Below are positions 1-9,090 of a stretch of 64,000 nucleotides of DNA, piece after piece. The notes beneath the pieces were generated by a model that worked only from the letters and a program-made list of their open reading frames with translations, did no database searches and was not told where the DNA came from. The DNA is from Blastocladiella emersonii ATCC 22665 (Eukaryota; Blastocladiomycota; Blastocladiomycetes; Blastocladiales; Blastocladiaceae). Position 1 is the stretch's first letter, and every line of letters begins with the position of its first letter. The stretch spans positions 1,054,001 to 1,118,000 of the forward strand of contig JANHCV010000004.1 in NCBI GenBank assembly GCA_025594325.1. Reading direction: 5' to 3'. A program made the position numbers and the translations under genes.

Positions 1-584
1 GCGTCCAGGCACGGGTCGACGCGGACGTGCGTCTGCGCGTTGCGCGGGAGGAACCGGTTGCGCATCTGCATGTGTCGCGAGTTGAAGCTACGTGGGAGGG
101 GAGGGGAGGGTTAGGTCGTGGGAAGCGCATCCGACCAGTGCGAGCGAACGTACGGGTCTACACATAGAGCTCAGTTAGATGACGTCCGGTCTGATACACA
201 GGGCAGTATCACGTACGCTGCCAGGCCCACTCGAACTGCAGCGCGGCCAGCTTGTTGGGGAACCCATGCACGAAGAGCACCATCTCCCTACCGACGTCGC
301 ACCGTCAGAATGCGTCCCCTCACGAGCCGTTGAGCGTAGACGCATCACTACCATGGCTTCTTCTTGGACGTCTTCTTGGCGCCGCCCGTAATCTCGCCAT
401 TGTGCTGCCGCAGCCGCCGGATCGGGTCGGGCGTCGACCCAATGTACGCGTGCGACTTATGCCGCGGACTCAGCGATTGCAGCAAGTAGCACGAGTAAAA
501 GTGCTGCGGCGGGATCTCCATTCGAGTGCATTGGTGGTTGAGGTACGAGAGAAAGCGAACGGCCGAATTCCGCAACGGCTCCAT
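1..584 (-). CDS. SLX1: SLX1 structure-specific endonuclease catalytic subunit (3' part outside window)
   Basis: Exons on the minus strand: 352-584, 213-287 and 1-87 (continuing off the window). The first exon encodes a GIY-YIG nuclease domain: [10 protein letters not shown], then [21 protein letters not shown], and [12 protein letters not shown]; the second exon continues [23 protein letters not shown], the classic SLX1 signature. The family cuts branched DNA (5' flaps, Holliday junctions) with the SLX4 scaffold in the nucleus. The conserved Tyr/Tyr pair, the Arg in the RRLRQHN helix and the Asn are visible. The Met at 584 gives a 21-residue leader; the Met at 521 just before the domain is an alternative start. 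The second intron's donor is ambiguous: GTACGT at 216 breaks the frame, whereas GTGATA at 212 restores the all-GC3 frame [18 protein letters not shown] of exon 3. The C-terminal RING-like domain lies outside the window. Confidence 0.85.
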
Positions 585-707
585 TTCGACTCACCGCCGA
601 TCGCACGTGCGACACGGGGACGTGACCATCGCGCTCGGACGGACTCGTCGCGGCTTGCACCGTCAACCAAAAAACTACTAAATCAATGTATTCATATTTG
701 ACTACCA

Positions 708-2571
708 TCAAGGGGTGTCGCCGCGCTCCATTCGACCAATCTGGTCCTTTGCAGCTGGCGTGAGATGAACGCAGTGCGTCGCGACGGCAAACGTGCGTCC
801 CGATGGCCAGGACGATACAATAGCGTCCACGCTTGCATCTGCAAGACGGGTGTTGGAGGAAAAGGCTGAGGGTGCGCAGTGACGGGACCGAAGGCAGCAA
901 TGGCGCGAGTTTGGCAACGTGGAGATCAGTCAGCTCACACGAATTGAAACCAATGAACTCGAGTAAAGGCGCTCGAGCGGCCCATTTAGCAAGCACAATG
1001 AGATCTTCCTCCTGAAGATGACTGCACGAAAGGTCGAGATGGATCAACGAAGCAGCGGCCGGGAGAGCCCAGAGGAAGCTGCGCAGGGAGCTGGCTTTGA
1101 AGTTGCAGCCCATCAACGCAAGCTTGGCCATCGAAGGCGAGAGCAGCCGGAAGAGCTTGGTCAAGTTGTACTTGGCGTCCTTAGAATGTCCAACCTCGAG
1201 CGAGCGGAGCTGACGGCCAAAGTTCTGCAAAACTTCAAAGACTTCGCCTGGTCGAACGCTCTGGTTCTGACGATAACTGAGCGCAACCATGGTCGGCAGG
1301 AACCCACGCATGAGCTTGAGCCGGTCGCCGGCGCCCGTCCGAGTGCTGTTGATCACCAGCCCCTAAAATTGCGGAAGTGCGCGAGTCGCAACGGCGTCAA
1401 CCGCTCGGTCGTTGCCTTGGTTTTAGGACAGGTTAAGCGTCTCGATAGAGTCGGGTAACGCCTTGATCAGCTTGGCGGACTGGTTCGCCGAGAGGCCGCA
1501 CATGTCCACCCCAAGCGTACGTAATCTGGTCAAGCGGGAAAGCGCAATGACTAAGGGACCGGTGCCATCCCGGGCCAACCCGATACGGCCGCTGAGCTTG
1601 AGGAGCCCGAGTCCAGCGGGAAGATTCTCGAGGACAAACCGCCCTGATTCCGCCGAAAGGGCACAATTATTCATACGGAGTGACGTGAGAGACGCTGGGA
1701 AGAGGGCCGCGGGCTCGACAAGGTCGCAGGAAGTGAGATGGTTGGACGACATGTCGAGTGCCCGCAAGGAACTCGGAAGCACACGTGCAAGCTTGCACAG
1801 AGCCGCAAGTGTCAATTTGCACAAGGTGAGTTTCAACTCGACAAGATTGAGTGAGAGAAACAAGGCATCGTCCACGGCGAAGCCTTTGAGCTGGCCGAGC
1901 GGGTTTCCTGTGAGGTTGAGTCGGGTAATGGTGGCGGGGAGATTCATGTCCGACAGCTGCTTTACGCCAATTGAGCAAAACTCGAGAGCGAGAGAATTGA
2001 CGCCCGCAGCGGCGGAAAGACTGAGGGCAGTCTTCAATGCGGCGAGCCCAGGAGACGAAACTCGCGTATCCACAAGATATATCTCTTCGCCTGCTGGCTG
2101 GGCGGGTCGGCGAGTAAGCTCTGTACCAGCTGAGAGCGGTGGATTGCACGCATCGAAGGCCACTCGAAGCTCTTGCGAGAATTGGAGGATATCGGACTGG
2201 TCAATAGCGCCCGAATCGCTCCACCACGTCACAGCGTCATCGTAACCACGAAGAAGCGCCGTAAGCAAGCTCGACTCGCACCAGGAGAGTGGAAGCCCAC
2301 ACGCGCGCATGTAGTTGAGAAGTTGGATGCTGCCATTTTGCGTGGCAGCCGTGAAGTTGACACCAGCAGCGCTGGAGGAGTAGGCAGCGGTGCAAATAAC
2401 TGTGCGAATGACATCCGGAGCGCGAGCACGCGGAAGGACTCGCGCGTACTGCACAGGGCCGCGAAGGTCGTCTTGGTCCGGATGCAGGCGGACGGCCAAG
2501 CAGAGAATTTCGTTGAGAATGAAGTCGACGTCGAGTTTTCGTTGCATGGAGTTATTTTCATGTGCATACAT
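708..2571 (-). pseudogene. Broken leucine-rich-repeat paralogue (array copy 1)
   Basis: Homologous along its whole length to the intact copy at 2736-4595. The N-terminal part reads NNSMQRKLDVDFILNEILC, an ankyrin-like GYDDAVTWWSDSG segment, then ribonuclease-inhibitor-type LRRs (for example LPATITRLNLTGNPL). It is interrupted by an in-frame TAA (1423-1425) and an in-frame TAG (1363-1365), and later by a one-base frameshift at the A run 860-863, after which the C-terminus resumes as SNTRLADASVDAIVSSWP and ends in MERGDTP. The start is also altered: the paralogues' ATG of MNxSMQ is displaced, leaving MYAHENNSMQ. No plausible intron removes the stops, since no GT lies between the last intact repeat and the first stop. 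I read it as a decayed gene; a sequencing error could explain the frameshift but not both stops. Confidence 0.8.
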
Positions 2572-2735
2572 TGCTGTGGAATTTTCTCGAGGGGAGAGAG
2601 CGCGAGGAGCGGGCGTTCTATCAGTGGTTTGAGGCGGTCACTCTTCCATGACCAACGCGCTCCGCGCCTCCCGGCTGGATCCCTCGACCAGATCGGCTCG
2701 CTTGCATCGCGACAAGGTGTATATTCGCATATGCG

Positions 2736-4595
2736 TTATTCTAGTACATGATCGCCGCGCTCAAGGCGACCGAGTTGGGCCACTGTCGCTGGCGAGAGTC
2801 GCAAGCCGTCCACCAAAACAGTGAGCCCTCGTCCCGGCGGCCAACATGACTCGACAACCTTCAAGCCCTCGTCGCTGAGACGCTTGTTGGAAGAGAGATC
2901 GAGGGTGTGCAAGGACGGCGCGGAACTCAGCGATGGCGCAATCTTCATCACGTTGCAATCCGTCAAGTCGCCTGACGCGAGGCCGAGATGCTCGAGATGC
3001 CGCGCTTGCGGTAGCCATTCAGCCAGCTCGTCAAAGTTGTCGTCGTGAAAGTGGCTATGGGCAAGCTCAAGGTGGACCAACGAGGCGGCAGCGGGAAGTG
3101 CGCAGAGAAACTGCTGGAGGGCTCCGGGTTTGAAACTGCAGCCCGTTAAGACAAGCTTGTTCAGCGAAGATGAAAAGCACCGTGCGATTTCCGCAAGGTC
3201 GAGCTTGGAGTTGTGTTTCCACGGGCCAGCTTGAAACGAGCGCAAGCTTCCGCCAAACTGTTCAAGCGTGTCGAGAACCTCGTTGACTCGGACACTCTTG
3301 TTGTGCAGAAAACTGAGTGCAGAGAGCGACGGCCGAAACCCTCCCGCGAGCTTGGTCAGCTCGCCGGGGCGAGCGCCAATGTCGTTGATACTGAGGCTTC
3401 GGAGCCGTGGAAATGCTCGCGCTGCAAACACGTCGATCGCTTGGTCAATCACTTGGCAGGACGACAAGTTGAGTTGCTCAATCGAAATGGGTAGCCCTGT
3501 TAGGAGAACCGCAGATCTCGCCGATGAGAGGTCACAGCCGTCCACTTCGAGTGCGCGCAAACCGGTCATGCGGGCGAGCGCAGATGCCAGGGCGTTGGTG
3601 TCATCCGTGGAGAGTTTCGTGTTGCTAAACTTGAGGTGCTTGAGCCCATTCGGAAGACTTTGAGCAATCAGCTGCCCGGCTCCGAATAAGAGGGTGCAAG
3701 AATGGAGCCCGAGCGCCGTCAGGTGCGCAGGGAACAGAGCAAGTTGTTGCCCATTGAGACCCGCAGCGTCCCAATGGCTGTTCGAGACATCGAGTTTCCG
3801 AAGCGACTTGGGTAGCAGCGGCGCGAGCACGCTCATCGACTCTAAGCGCAGCTCGCAAGAACTGAGATCTAACTCGACGAGATTGGGCGAAAGAAACAAG
3901 CCAGGGTCCGGGGACAGGTCGACAAGTTGGTCAAATCGGTTACCGCATAGCCTGATTCGCGTGATAGAATCGGGCAAGTACAGCTCCGAGAGTTGCACCG
4001 AGCCGATATGACAATAGAGGAGCGACAGAAAGTTGACGCTTGCAGCGCCTGGCAAACTGAGAGCGTACTTCAACGCGGCGATCCCGGCAGAAGAGATACG
4101 TGTGTCGGCTATGGAAATTTCTTCGCCAGCTGGATAAAATGGTCGGCGAACAAGCTCGGTGCTTGCAGAGAAGGGTGGGTTGAGAAGGTCGAGGGCGACT
4201 TTCAACGTGCGCGGAAACTTGACAACGTCGGCCTTGTCAATGACACCAGAGTCGCGCCACCATGAAAGAACATTCTCGTGACCTCGATAAAGAGCCGCTT
4301 GCAAGGCATCCATGCTCCAGATCAGCGGAAGGCCCGAGGCGCGCATGAGCTCGAGTAGCTGAACGTTGCCCCTCCGTGTAGCTGCCGATGTGCTGACGCC
4401 GGTGGCGCGTGGAGCCTGCGCTGCGCGACGAATGATTTCAAAGACAAGATCCGGCGCGCGAGACCTCGGGAGCACCCGCGCATACCGCAACAATCCAGCA
4501 AGGTCGCCTGTGTCCGGGTGAAGTCGGACGGCATGAAGCAGAACCTCGTTGAGAATCAGATCGATATCAAGCTTAGTTTGCATGGAGTTATTCAT
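2736..4595 (-). CDS. Leucine-rich-repeat (RNI-like) protein, array copy 2
   Basis: A single open frame of 619 aa from the conserved MNNSMQ start; the frame is open for another 26 codons upstream (to 4673), but paralogues align only from MNxSMQ. Residues ~1-150 form a helical N-terminal region ending in an ankyrin-like GHENVLSWWRDSGVIDKAD motif. The remainder is about fifteen LRRs of ribonuclease-inhibitor type (LxxLDLSSCEL, LRKLDVSNSHW, IEQLNLSSCQV, LHTLDLSSNKRL). There is no signal peptide or membrane segment, so it is probably cytosolic and a protein-binding scaffold. No enzymatic motif is visible. The GHxxVLxWW(x)3SG signature is common in large families of zoosporic fungi (from memory). 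Its function is unknown. Confidence 0.8.
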   Translation of the reverse strand: MNNSMQTKLDIDLILNEVLLHAVRLHPDTGDLAGLLRYARVLPRSRAPDLVFEIIRRAAQAPRATGVSTSAATRRGNVQLLELMRASGLPLIWSMDALQAALYRGHENVLSWWRDSGVIDKADVVKFPRTLKVALDLLNPPFSASTELVRRPFYPAGEEISIADTRISSAGIAALKYALSLPGAASVNFLSLLYCHIGSVQLSELYLPDSITRIRLCGNRFDQLVDLSPDPGLFLSPNLVELDLSSCELRLESMSVLAPLLPKSLRKLDVSNSHWDAAGLNGQQLALFPAHLTALGLHSCTLLFGAGQLIAQSLPNGLKHLKFSNTKLSTDDTNALASALARMTGLRALEVDGCDLSSARSAVLLTGLPISIEQLNLSSCQVIDQAIDVFAARAFPRLRSLSINDIGARPGELTKLAGGFRPSLSALSFLHNKSVRVNEVLDTLEQFGGSLRSFQAGPWKHNSKLDLAEIARCFSSSLNKLVLTGCSFKPGALQQFLCALPAAASLVHLELAHSHFHDDNFDELAEWLPQARHLEHLGLASGDLTDCNVMKIAPSLSSAPSLHTLDLSSNKRLSDEGLKVVESCWPPGRGLTVLVDGLRLSPATVAQLGRLERGDHVLE

Positions 4596-4674
4596 GGCGA
4601 ATACATGTTTCCTTGACATGGGGAGAGCGGCCGAAGCGGGCTCGAAACAGCTGGGCTCGGGTGGGAAAGGCAAG

Positions 4675-4714
4675 GTGGCTTGACCTGGTCACGCCGAGAT
4701 GAGCGACGCGTCCA
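4675..4714. repeat. Spacer block shared between LRR genes (copy A)
   Basis: A 40-bp block beginning GTGGCTTGACC and ending GCGACGCGTCCA in the spacer between copies 2 and 3. It recurs with about four differences at 6855-6894 in the next spacer. A weaker match lies at 2622-2660 in the spacer between copies 1 and 2. It sits ~80 bp upstream of the copy 2 start and ~120 bp downstream of the copy 3 stop, so it may be a promoter relic or duplicated 3' flank. Confidence 0.6.
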
Positions 4715-4835
4715 AAGGTCAGAGCGCGCCTTCTCTACAATTGACTCGACCACGCTGACCCGAGCATCACCTCGGCCCAGTTTGCTCTTCTGGTCTACGA
4801 AAAAAACGATATATATAAACCAATCTGCATACAAC

Positions 4836-6394
4836 TCAGCTGCTGCCGCTGACGTTCATGCTCCGAAGCTGCTCGAGGCGGACATGAGCGTTCTCAGTTA
4901 GCGCAACGCCGTCGAGCTGAACGTCGAGTGGACGGTTCGGCGGCCAGTTTGACAGAATGTGATCAACCCCCGCATCGTCCAGGCGCGTTTCAAGAGTGAG
5001 GTTGATGTGGCGCAGCGACGGCGCCAGAGGAAGCGACGGCGCGAGCTGCCCGATGCGCTCGCTGGTTAACCTGCATAAACTAAGGCTAAGATACTCGAGT
5101 GACCGTGCCCGCTGCATCCACTCGGCGAGCGCAAGTATTCCATGACGCTGGAAGCGACCATGTGACAGGTCGAGTTCCACCAGGCGGTCGGTTCGAAGCG
5201 CGGAAAAGAAATCCCGCCCTGTGCTGTTCTGGAACACTTAGCCAGTGAACGAAAGCTTGGTCAGCGACGACGGGAGCAGTTGGGCGATCGCCGTCGCGTC
5301 GAATTCGTATCCCCATTCGGCGAATGGCCCCACCGCGAGCGAGTCGAGATTGGTGAGGACACCGCGGGTCTGGTGAAGCATGTCAAAGATGTCTTTAGGG
5401 CAGACTGCTTCGTTTCCGAGACAACTGAGCGAGACCAGCGTCGGCGTGAACCCACGCGTTAGCGCAGATAATTGACCAGCGCCGAGGCCAGCACGGTCAA
5501 CGGACAAGCTACGCAGTTGCGGGAGCGCGCGCACCGCGAAGGCCTTGGCAGCCATGTCAAGGATCGCGTTATCGGACAGGTTGAGCGTCTCGATCGATTC
5601 GGGCAGCGACGCAATCAAGCGAGCGACGTTGGCCGACGAAAGGCCGCACATGTTTAAGAGAAGTTCGCGAAGGCCCGACAGGCGCGAAAGGTTGCGCGCC
5701 AAAACACCGATGCATTCCGTCGGAAGGTTGGTCTTGCTAATCTCAAGCTTCTCGAGATTGAGTGGGAGATGGTCCGTGATCAGCTGCACCGTCAGCGATG
5801 AAAACGTGCACGCGTTGAGTCGAAGCTGCTTGAGTCCAGGCGGAAAGAGGGCCACGGGGACTTCGAGACCGCCAGCGTCGAACTCGTTTGACGAAAGGTC
5901 AAGAACCTCGAGATTCGGCGGAAGCACCGGGGCCAGCTTGCAAATAGGTTTGAACATCATGTTGCACGCGACCAGGTGCAGCTCCACGAGGCCCGCTGGC
6001 AAGAACGAGTCGCGGTCAACCGTAAGCGCATTGAGATTGCCAAACTGGTTGCCGGTGAAAATGAGGCACTTTACCGTGGGCGGGACGCACAGTTCCGAGA
6101 GATGCCGTGCGCCAAGGTTGCAGTACTTGAGATGGAAGGCGGTCAGGTTGGCTGCAATCGGCATGCTGAAAGTGCGGTGCAGTTGGGCGATTCCAGCTGA
6201 GCAGATGCGAGTGTACATGACGACCATCCGAGTCGGGAAGTTCGGCTCGTCCGTGTTGGATTCGGGGCACATTCTGACGATTGGACTTTGAGCAAAAGAC
6301 GGCTTGAGCAGATCAAATGCAATCAAAACCGCGTCTGGGAACCTGGACGACGCATCGCACCTATGACGATTTCATTGGTTTCCAATAGTTGAGA
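4836..6394 (-). pseudogene. Truncated leucine-rich-repeat paralogue (array copy 3)
   Basis: Closest to copy 4. Homology starts around 6360 (frame SSRFPDAVLIAFDLLKPSF, aligned with copy 4 SDPLYVALDLTKRPF) and runs through the LRRs to a stop at 4836. Two lesions are seen. The first ~148 codons are missing: the copy 4 5' leader sequence (17 identical bases, 6377-6393 versus 8895-8911) is joined almost directly to this point, so ~440 bp were deleted. A TAA at 5238-5240 replaces the Cys of the LTGCKF motif, with the frame continuing afterwards (QNSTGRDFFSALRTDRLVELDLS...). No other frameshift is present, which suggests recent decay, or translation of a shorter product from an internal Met (6326). 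Confidence 0.78.
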
Positions 6395-6506
6395 AGCGGG
6401 AGAGCTCGACGGGTCCCGACTCGGGACTCTGGCGCAGTTGAAGCGTACTCGACTGGGAGGAAGCTCGGCACGATGGACGTGCGATCTTGGCGGAGATGAA
6501 GATCGA

Positions 6507-6581
6507 GGCGGTGAAGAGGTTCACAAGAGGGGGCGGTGAAGAGGTTCACAAGAGAAGACGGTGAGGAGGTTCACGAGAGGA
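6507..6581. repeat. 25-bp tandem repeat, three copies
   Basis: Units start at 6507, 6532 and 6557 and read GGCGGTGAAGAGGTTCAC followed by AAGAGG; the third unit carries a few substitutions (gacggtgaggaggttcac). It lies just upstream (on the minus strand) of the truncated LRR copy 3. Confidence 0.9.
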
Positions 6582-6854
6582 CAACAGTCTGTATGTGGTG
6601 GCTAATACTAGCAACTGGTCAAAGGAACAAGAGAGAGAGGGGATGCGGAGGCGCGTCGTCCGATGTGAGCGGGCCGACGCGTCGCTCGGTGAGGTGAGGC
6701 GGTCCGCGGCGATGACAAAGGAGATCGGCGCGGTGCGCGTGACGCGCGTGACGCGGGCGGGGTCGCACGCGTCCGGTGACTGTGGCGCAACGCGGTCACG
6801 TGTACTTGAACTGGCGCAGGCCTGGGCGCAGGCTGCCGCGCGCAGGAAGAAAAC

Positions 6855-6894
6855 GTGGCTTGACCCAGTCACGCCGATATGAACGACGCGTCCA
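6855..6894. repeat. Spacer block shared between LRR genes (copy B)
   Basis: Second copy of the 40-bp block also found at 4675-4714 (GTGGCTTGACC, then GTCACGCCGA, then CGACGCGTCCA). It lies ~105 bp downstream of the copy 4 stop codon. Confidence 0.6.
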
Positions 6895-6998
6895 CGAAGG
6901 AAAGCCCGGCTGCCGCTCGAGGAAAGGCCAGTTCACGAGAATAAACTCTTTGGATGTTCGAATATGGTACACAACGGCCAATTTTCTCGCTCCGCGCC

Positions 6999-8882
6999 TC
7001 ACTCAGACGGCACTCCGCGGCCAAGCTTGTTGAGCTGGGCGCGCGCGGTCGCGGAGAACCAGATATCGTCAGTCTGGACGTCAAGTGGGCGGTCTTCGGG
7101 CCAGTTCGACGCAATCAAGTCAACTGCCGCGTCGCTCAAGTCCGTGTTGGACATGAGGCTCAGGTAGCGAAGCGACTGCGCTAGCAGAAGCGACGGCGCG
7201 AGCTGCGCGATGTGCCGGTTGGCCAGCTTGCACGACGCGAGGTTGAGAAACTCGAGAGACCGCGCCTGCGGCAGCCATTCGGCGAGCGGCGTGAGAGCTG
7301 TCCGCTGGAAGCGGCCCTCGGAAAAATCCAGCTCCACGACGCGGTCGGCCGGAAGCGCGGCAAGGATGCTCCGGATCGTTTGCGGATAGAACTTGCAACC
7401 AGTCAGGGCGAGTTTGATAATCGATGGCGGGAGGACTTCCCTGATTGCAGCGACGTCGAAGTCGTCCCCTTGGTCGAACGGCCCCACGGCAAGTGACTCG
7501 AGATTGGCGATGGTACCGCCAACGGTTTGAAGCATCTCGTAGACGTCTCGGAGACGGACGTCGCCGTTCCCAAGGCAGCTGAGCGCAACCAGCGTCGATG
7601 GGAACCCACTAGAAAGCGTGACAAACTGAGCCCCACCAATATGCGTACGATCAATCGTCAGCTTCTGCAGCCGCGGAAGGGCGCGCGTCGCAAAGGCCTG
7701 CGCCGCCTCGCCCTGGATCGTGTTGTACGACAGGTCAAGCGTCTCAAGCGAGTCGGGCAGCGACGCGATCAAGCGAGCAGCATCGGTCGACGAAAGGCTG
7801 CACATGTTGACAAGCAGCTTGCGGAGATTCGACAGGCGCGGCAAGTTGCGCGCGAGGCTGCCGACGAAGTCCGACGACAGCTTGGTCTCGTCGAGCTTGA
7901 GCTTCTCGAGACTGACCGGAAGATGATCCGTAAGCAGCTGCGCCGTCGCGGGCGTAAAATTGCACTCGTTGAGCCGAAGCTTTTTGAGCCCCGGCGGGAA
8001 GAGGACTGTGGGGAGCTCGAGTCCGTCAGCGTCCAGCTCGTTCGAAGACAAGTCGAGGAACTCGAGGTTCGGCGGAAGCACGGGCGCCAGCTTGCTCAAC
8101 GACTTGAGCGTCATGTTGCACCCGATCAGGCGCAGCTCCTTGAGACCAAGCGGCAAAAACGAGTCGCGGTCCGCGGCGAGCGCGTCGAGATTTAAACCAA
8201 ACTGGTTGCCGTTTAGAACAAGCCGCTTGACCGTGGCCGGGACGCGCAGCTCCGAGAGCTCCTGGGCGCGGATGTGGCAGCAGTTGAGGTACACGGCAAC
8301 GAGATTCGCAGCCATCGGCATGGTCATGATGCGGTTCAGCTTGGCAATTCCCTTGGAACACATGCGTGAGTCGTTGGCCAGCAACTCCTTGGTCTTGGGG
8401 TTTTTCTCGCCCGCGTTGAGCTCGGGGCAGATCACGATGTCGGGGTGATCCACAAAGGGCCGTTTCGTGAGATCGAGCGCGACGTAGAGCGGGTCCGAGT
8501 ACTCGGCGTTCGCAGGCTTGATGACGAGCCCGGTTTCGCGCCACCACGCCAGCACGTCCTCGTGTCCACGCTTGAGAGCCGTGTTCAGCATCTCCATGTA
8601 CCAAGTGAGCGGAAGGCCCGAGGCGCGAATGAGATCGAGCAGCTGCACGCTCCCGCTCGCCGTAGCGGCCTCGGTGCTCACGCCAGAGGCCTTCGAAGCC
8701 TGTGCGGCGCTGCGGATGACGGCGCGAGTGACGCGCGGGACGCGAGACCGCGGAAGGACATGGGCGTACTGCAGCATGCCGCGCAGGTCGCCCCGGTCCG
8801 GATGGAGCCACGCGGCCCAGCAGAGAATCTCCTCGAGGATGCTGTCCACGTCGAGAATTATGTGTTGCATTGAGTGATTCAT
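6999..8882 (-). CDS. Leucine-rich-repeat (RNI-like) protein, array copy 4
   Basis: An uninterrupted frame of 627 aa from the MNHSMQ start (an in-frame Met seven codons upstream, at 8903, is less likely because paralogues share MNxSMQ). It has the same architecture as copy 2: an N-terminal ~150-residue helical region with GHEDVLAWWRETGLV, a short linker with ICPELNAGEK, then about fifteen LRRs (VKRLVLNGNQF, LEFLDLSSNEL, LEKLKLDETKL, LETLDLSYNTI) and a C-terminal cap ending NKLGRGVPSE. No signal peptide or transmembrane helix. Probably a cytosolic binding protein; partner unknown. It appears to be the parent, or nearest sister, of the truncated copy 3. Confidence 0.8.
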   Translation of the reverse strand: MNHSMQHIILDVDSILEEILCWAAWLHPDRGDLRGMLQYAHVLPRSRVPRVTRAVIRSAAQASKASGVSTEAATASGSVQLLDLIRASGLPLTWYMEMLNTALKRGHEDVLAWWRETGLVIKPANAEYSDPLYVALDLTKRPFVDHPDIVICPELNAGEKNPKTKELLANDSRMCSKGIAKLNRIMTMPMAANLVAVYLNCCHIRAQELSELRVPATVKRLVLNGNQFGLNLDALAADRDSFLPLGLKELRLIGCNMTLKSLSKLAPVLPPNLEFLDLSSNELDADGLELPTVLFPPGLKKLRLNECNFTPATAQLLTDHLPVSLEKLKLDETKLSSDFVGSLARNLPRLSNLRKLLVNMCSLSSTDAARLIASLPDSLETLDLSYNTIQGEAAQAFATRALPRLQKLTIDRTHIGGAQFVTLSSGFPSTLVALSCLGNGDVRLRDVYEMLQTVGGTIANLESLAVGPFDQGDDFDVAAIREVLPPSIIKLALTGCKFYPQTIRSILAALPADRVVELDFSEGRFQRTALTPLAEWLPQARSLEFLNLASCKLANRHIAQLAPSLLLAQSLRYLSLMSNTDLSDAAVDLIASNWPEDRPLDVQTDDIWFSATARAQLNKLGRGVPSE

Positions 8883-9090
8883 GGCAAATGCATCGGTTTC
8901 CAATAGTTGAGAGGAGGGGAACCGTTCGAGGTGACCAACGCGACCTGGAACGCGTCGCGACAGAATTCCGACTCACCACGCTCGAACCGGCCGCGACTTC
9001 GAGCCATCACCCCTGTTACGACGTCACTTTGTATGAAAGAGTATGATCCAATTAACAACAAGAGGGTCTCGCGCACACCCGCGCGCCAGT

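Larger units (their letters stand above)
6395..6998. other. Spacer between LRR copies 3 and 4
   Basis: No convincing gene. It holds a triplicated 25-bp repeat (6507-6581), a run of CGCGTGACG-like motifs near 6740, and the spacer block copy B (6855-6894). The right end near 6940-6975 is locally AT-rich and is probably the 3' flank of copy 4. Confidence 0.6.

Noticed and set aside
5238-5240. TAA in LRR copy 3 as a recoded codon (readthrough or alternative code)
   Set aside because: All other genes here stop normally at TAA, TAG or TGA, and the copy also lacks its N-terminus, so decay is simpler.
6740-6775. CGCGTGACG runs as a regulatory array
   Set aside because: Only imperfect, short and in generally GC-rich DNA; not distinguishable from background.
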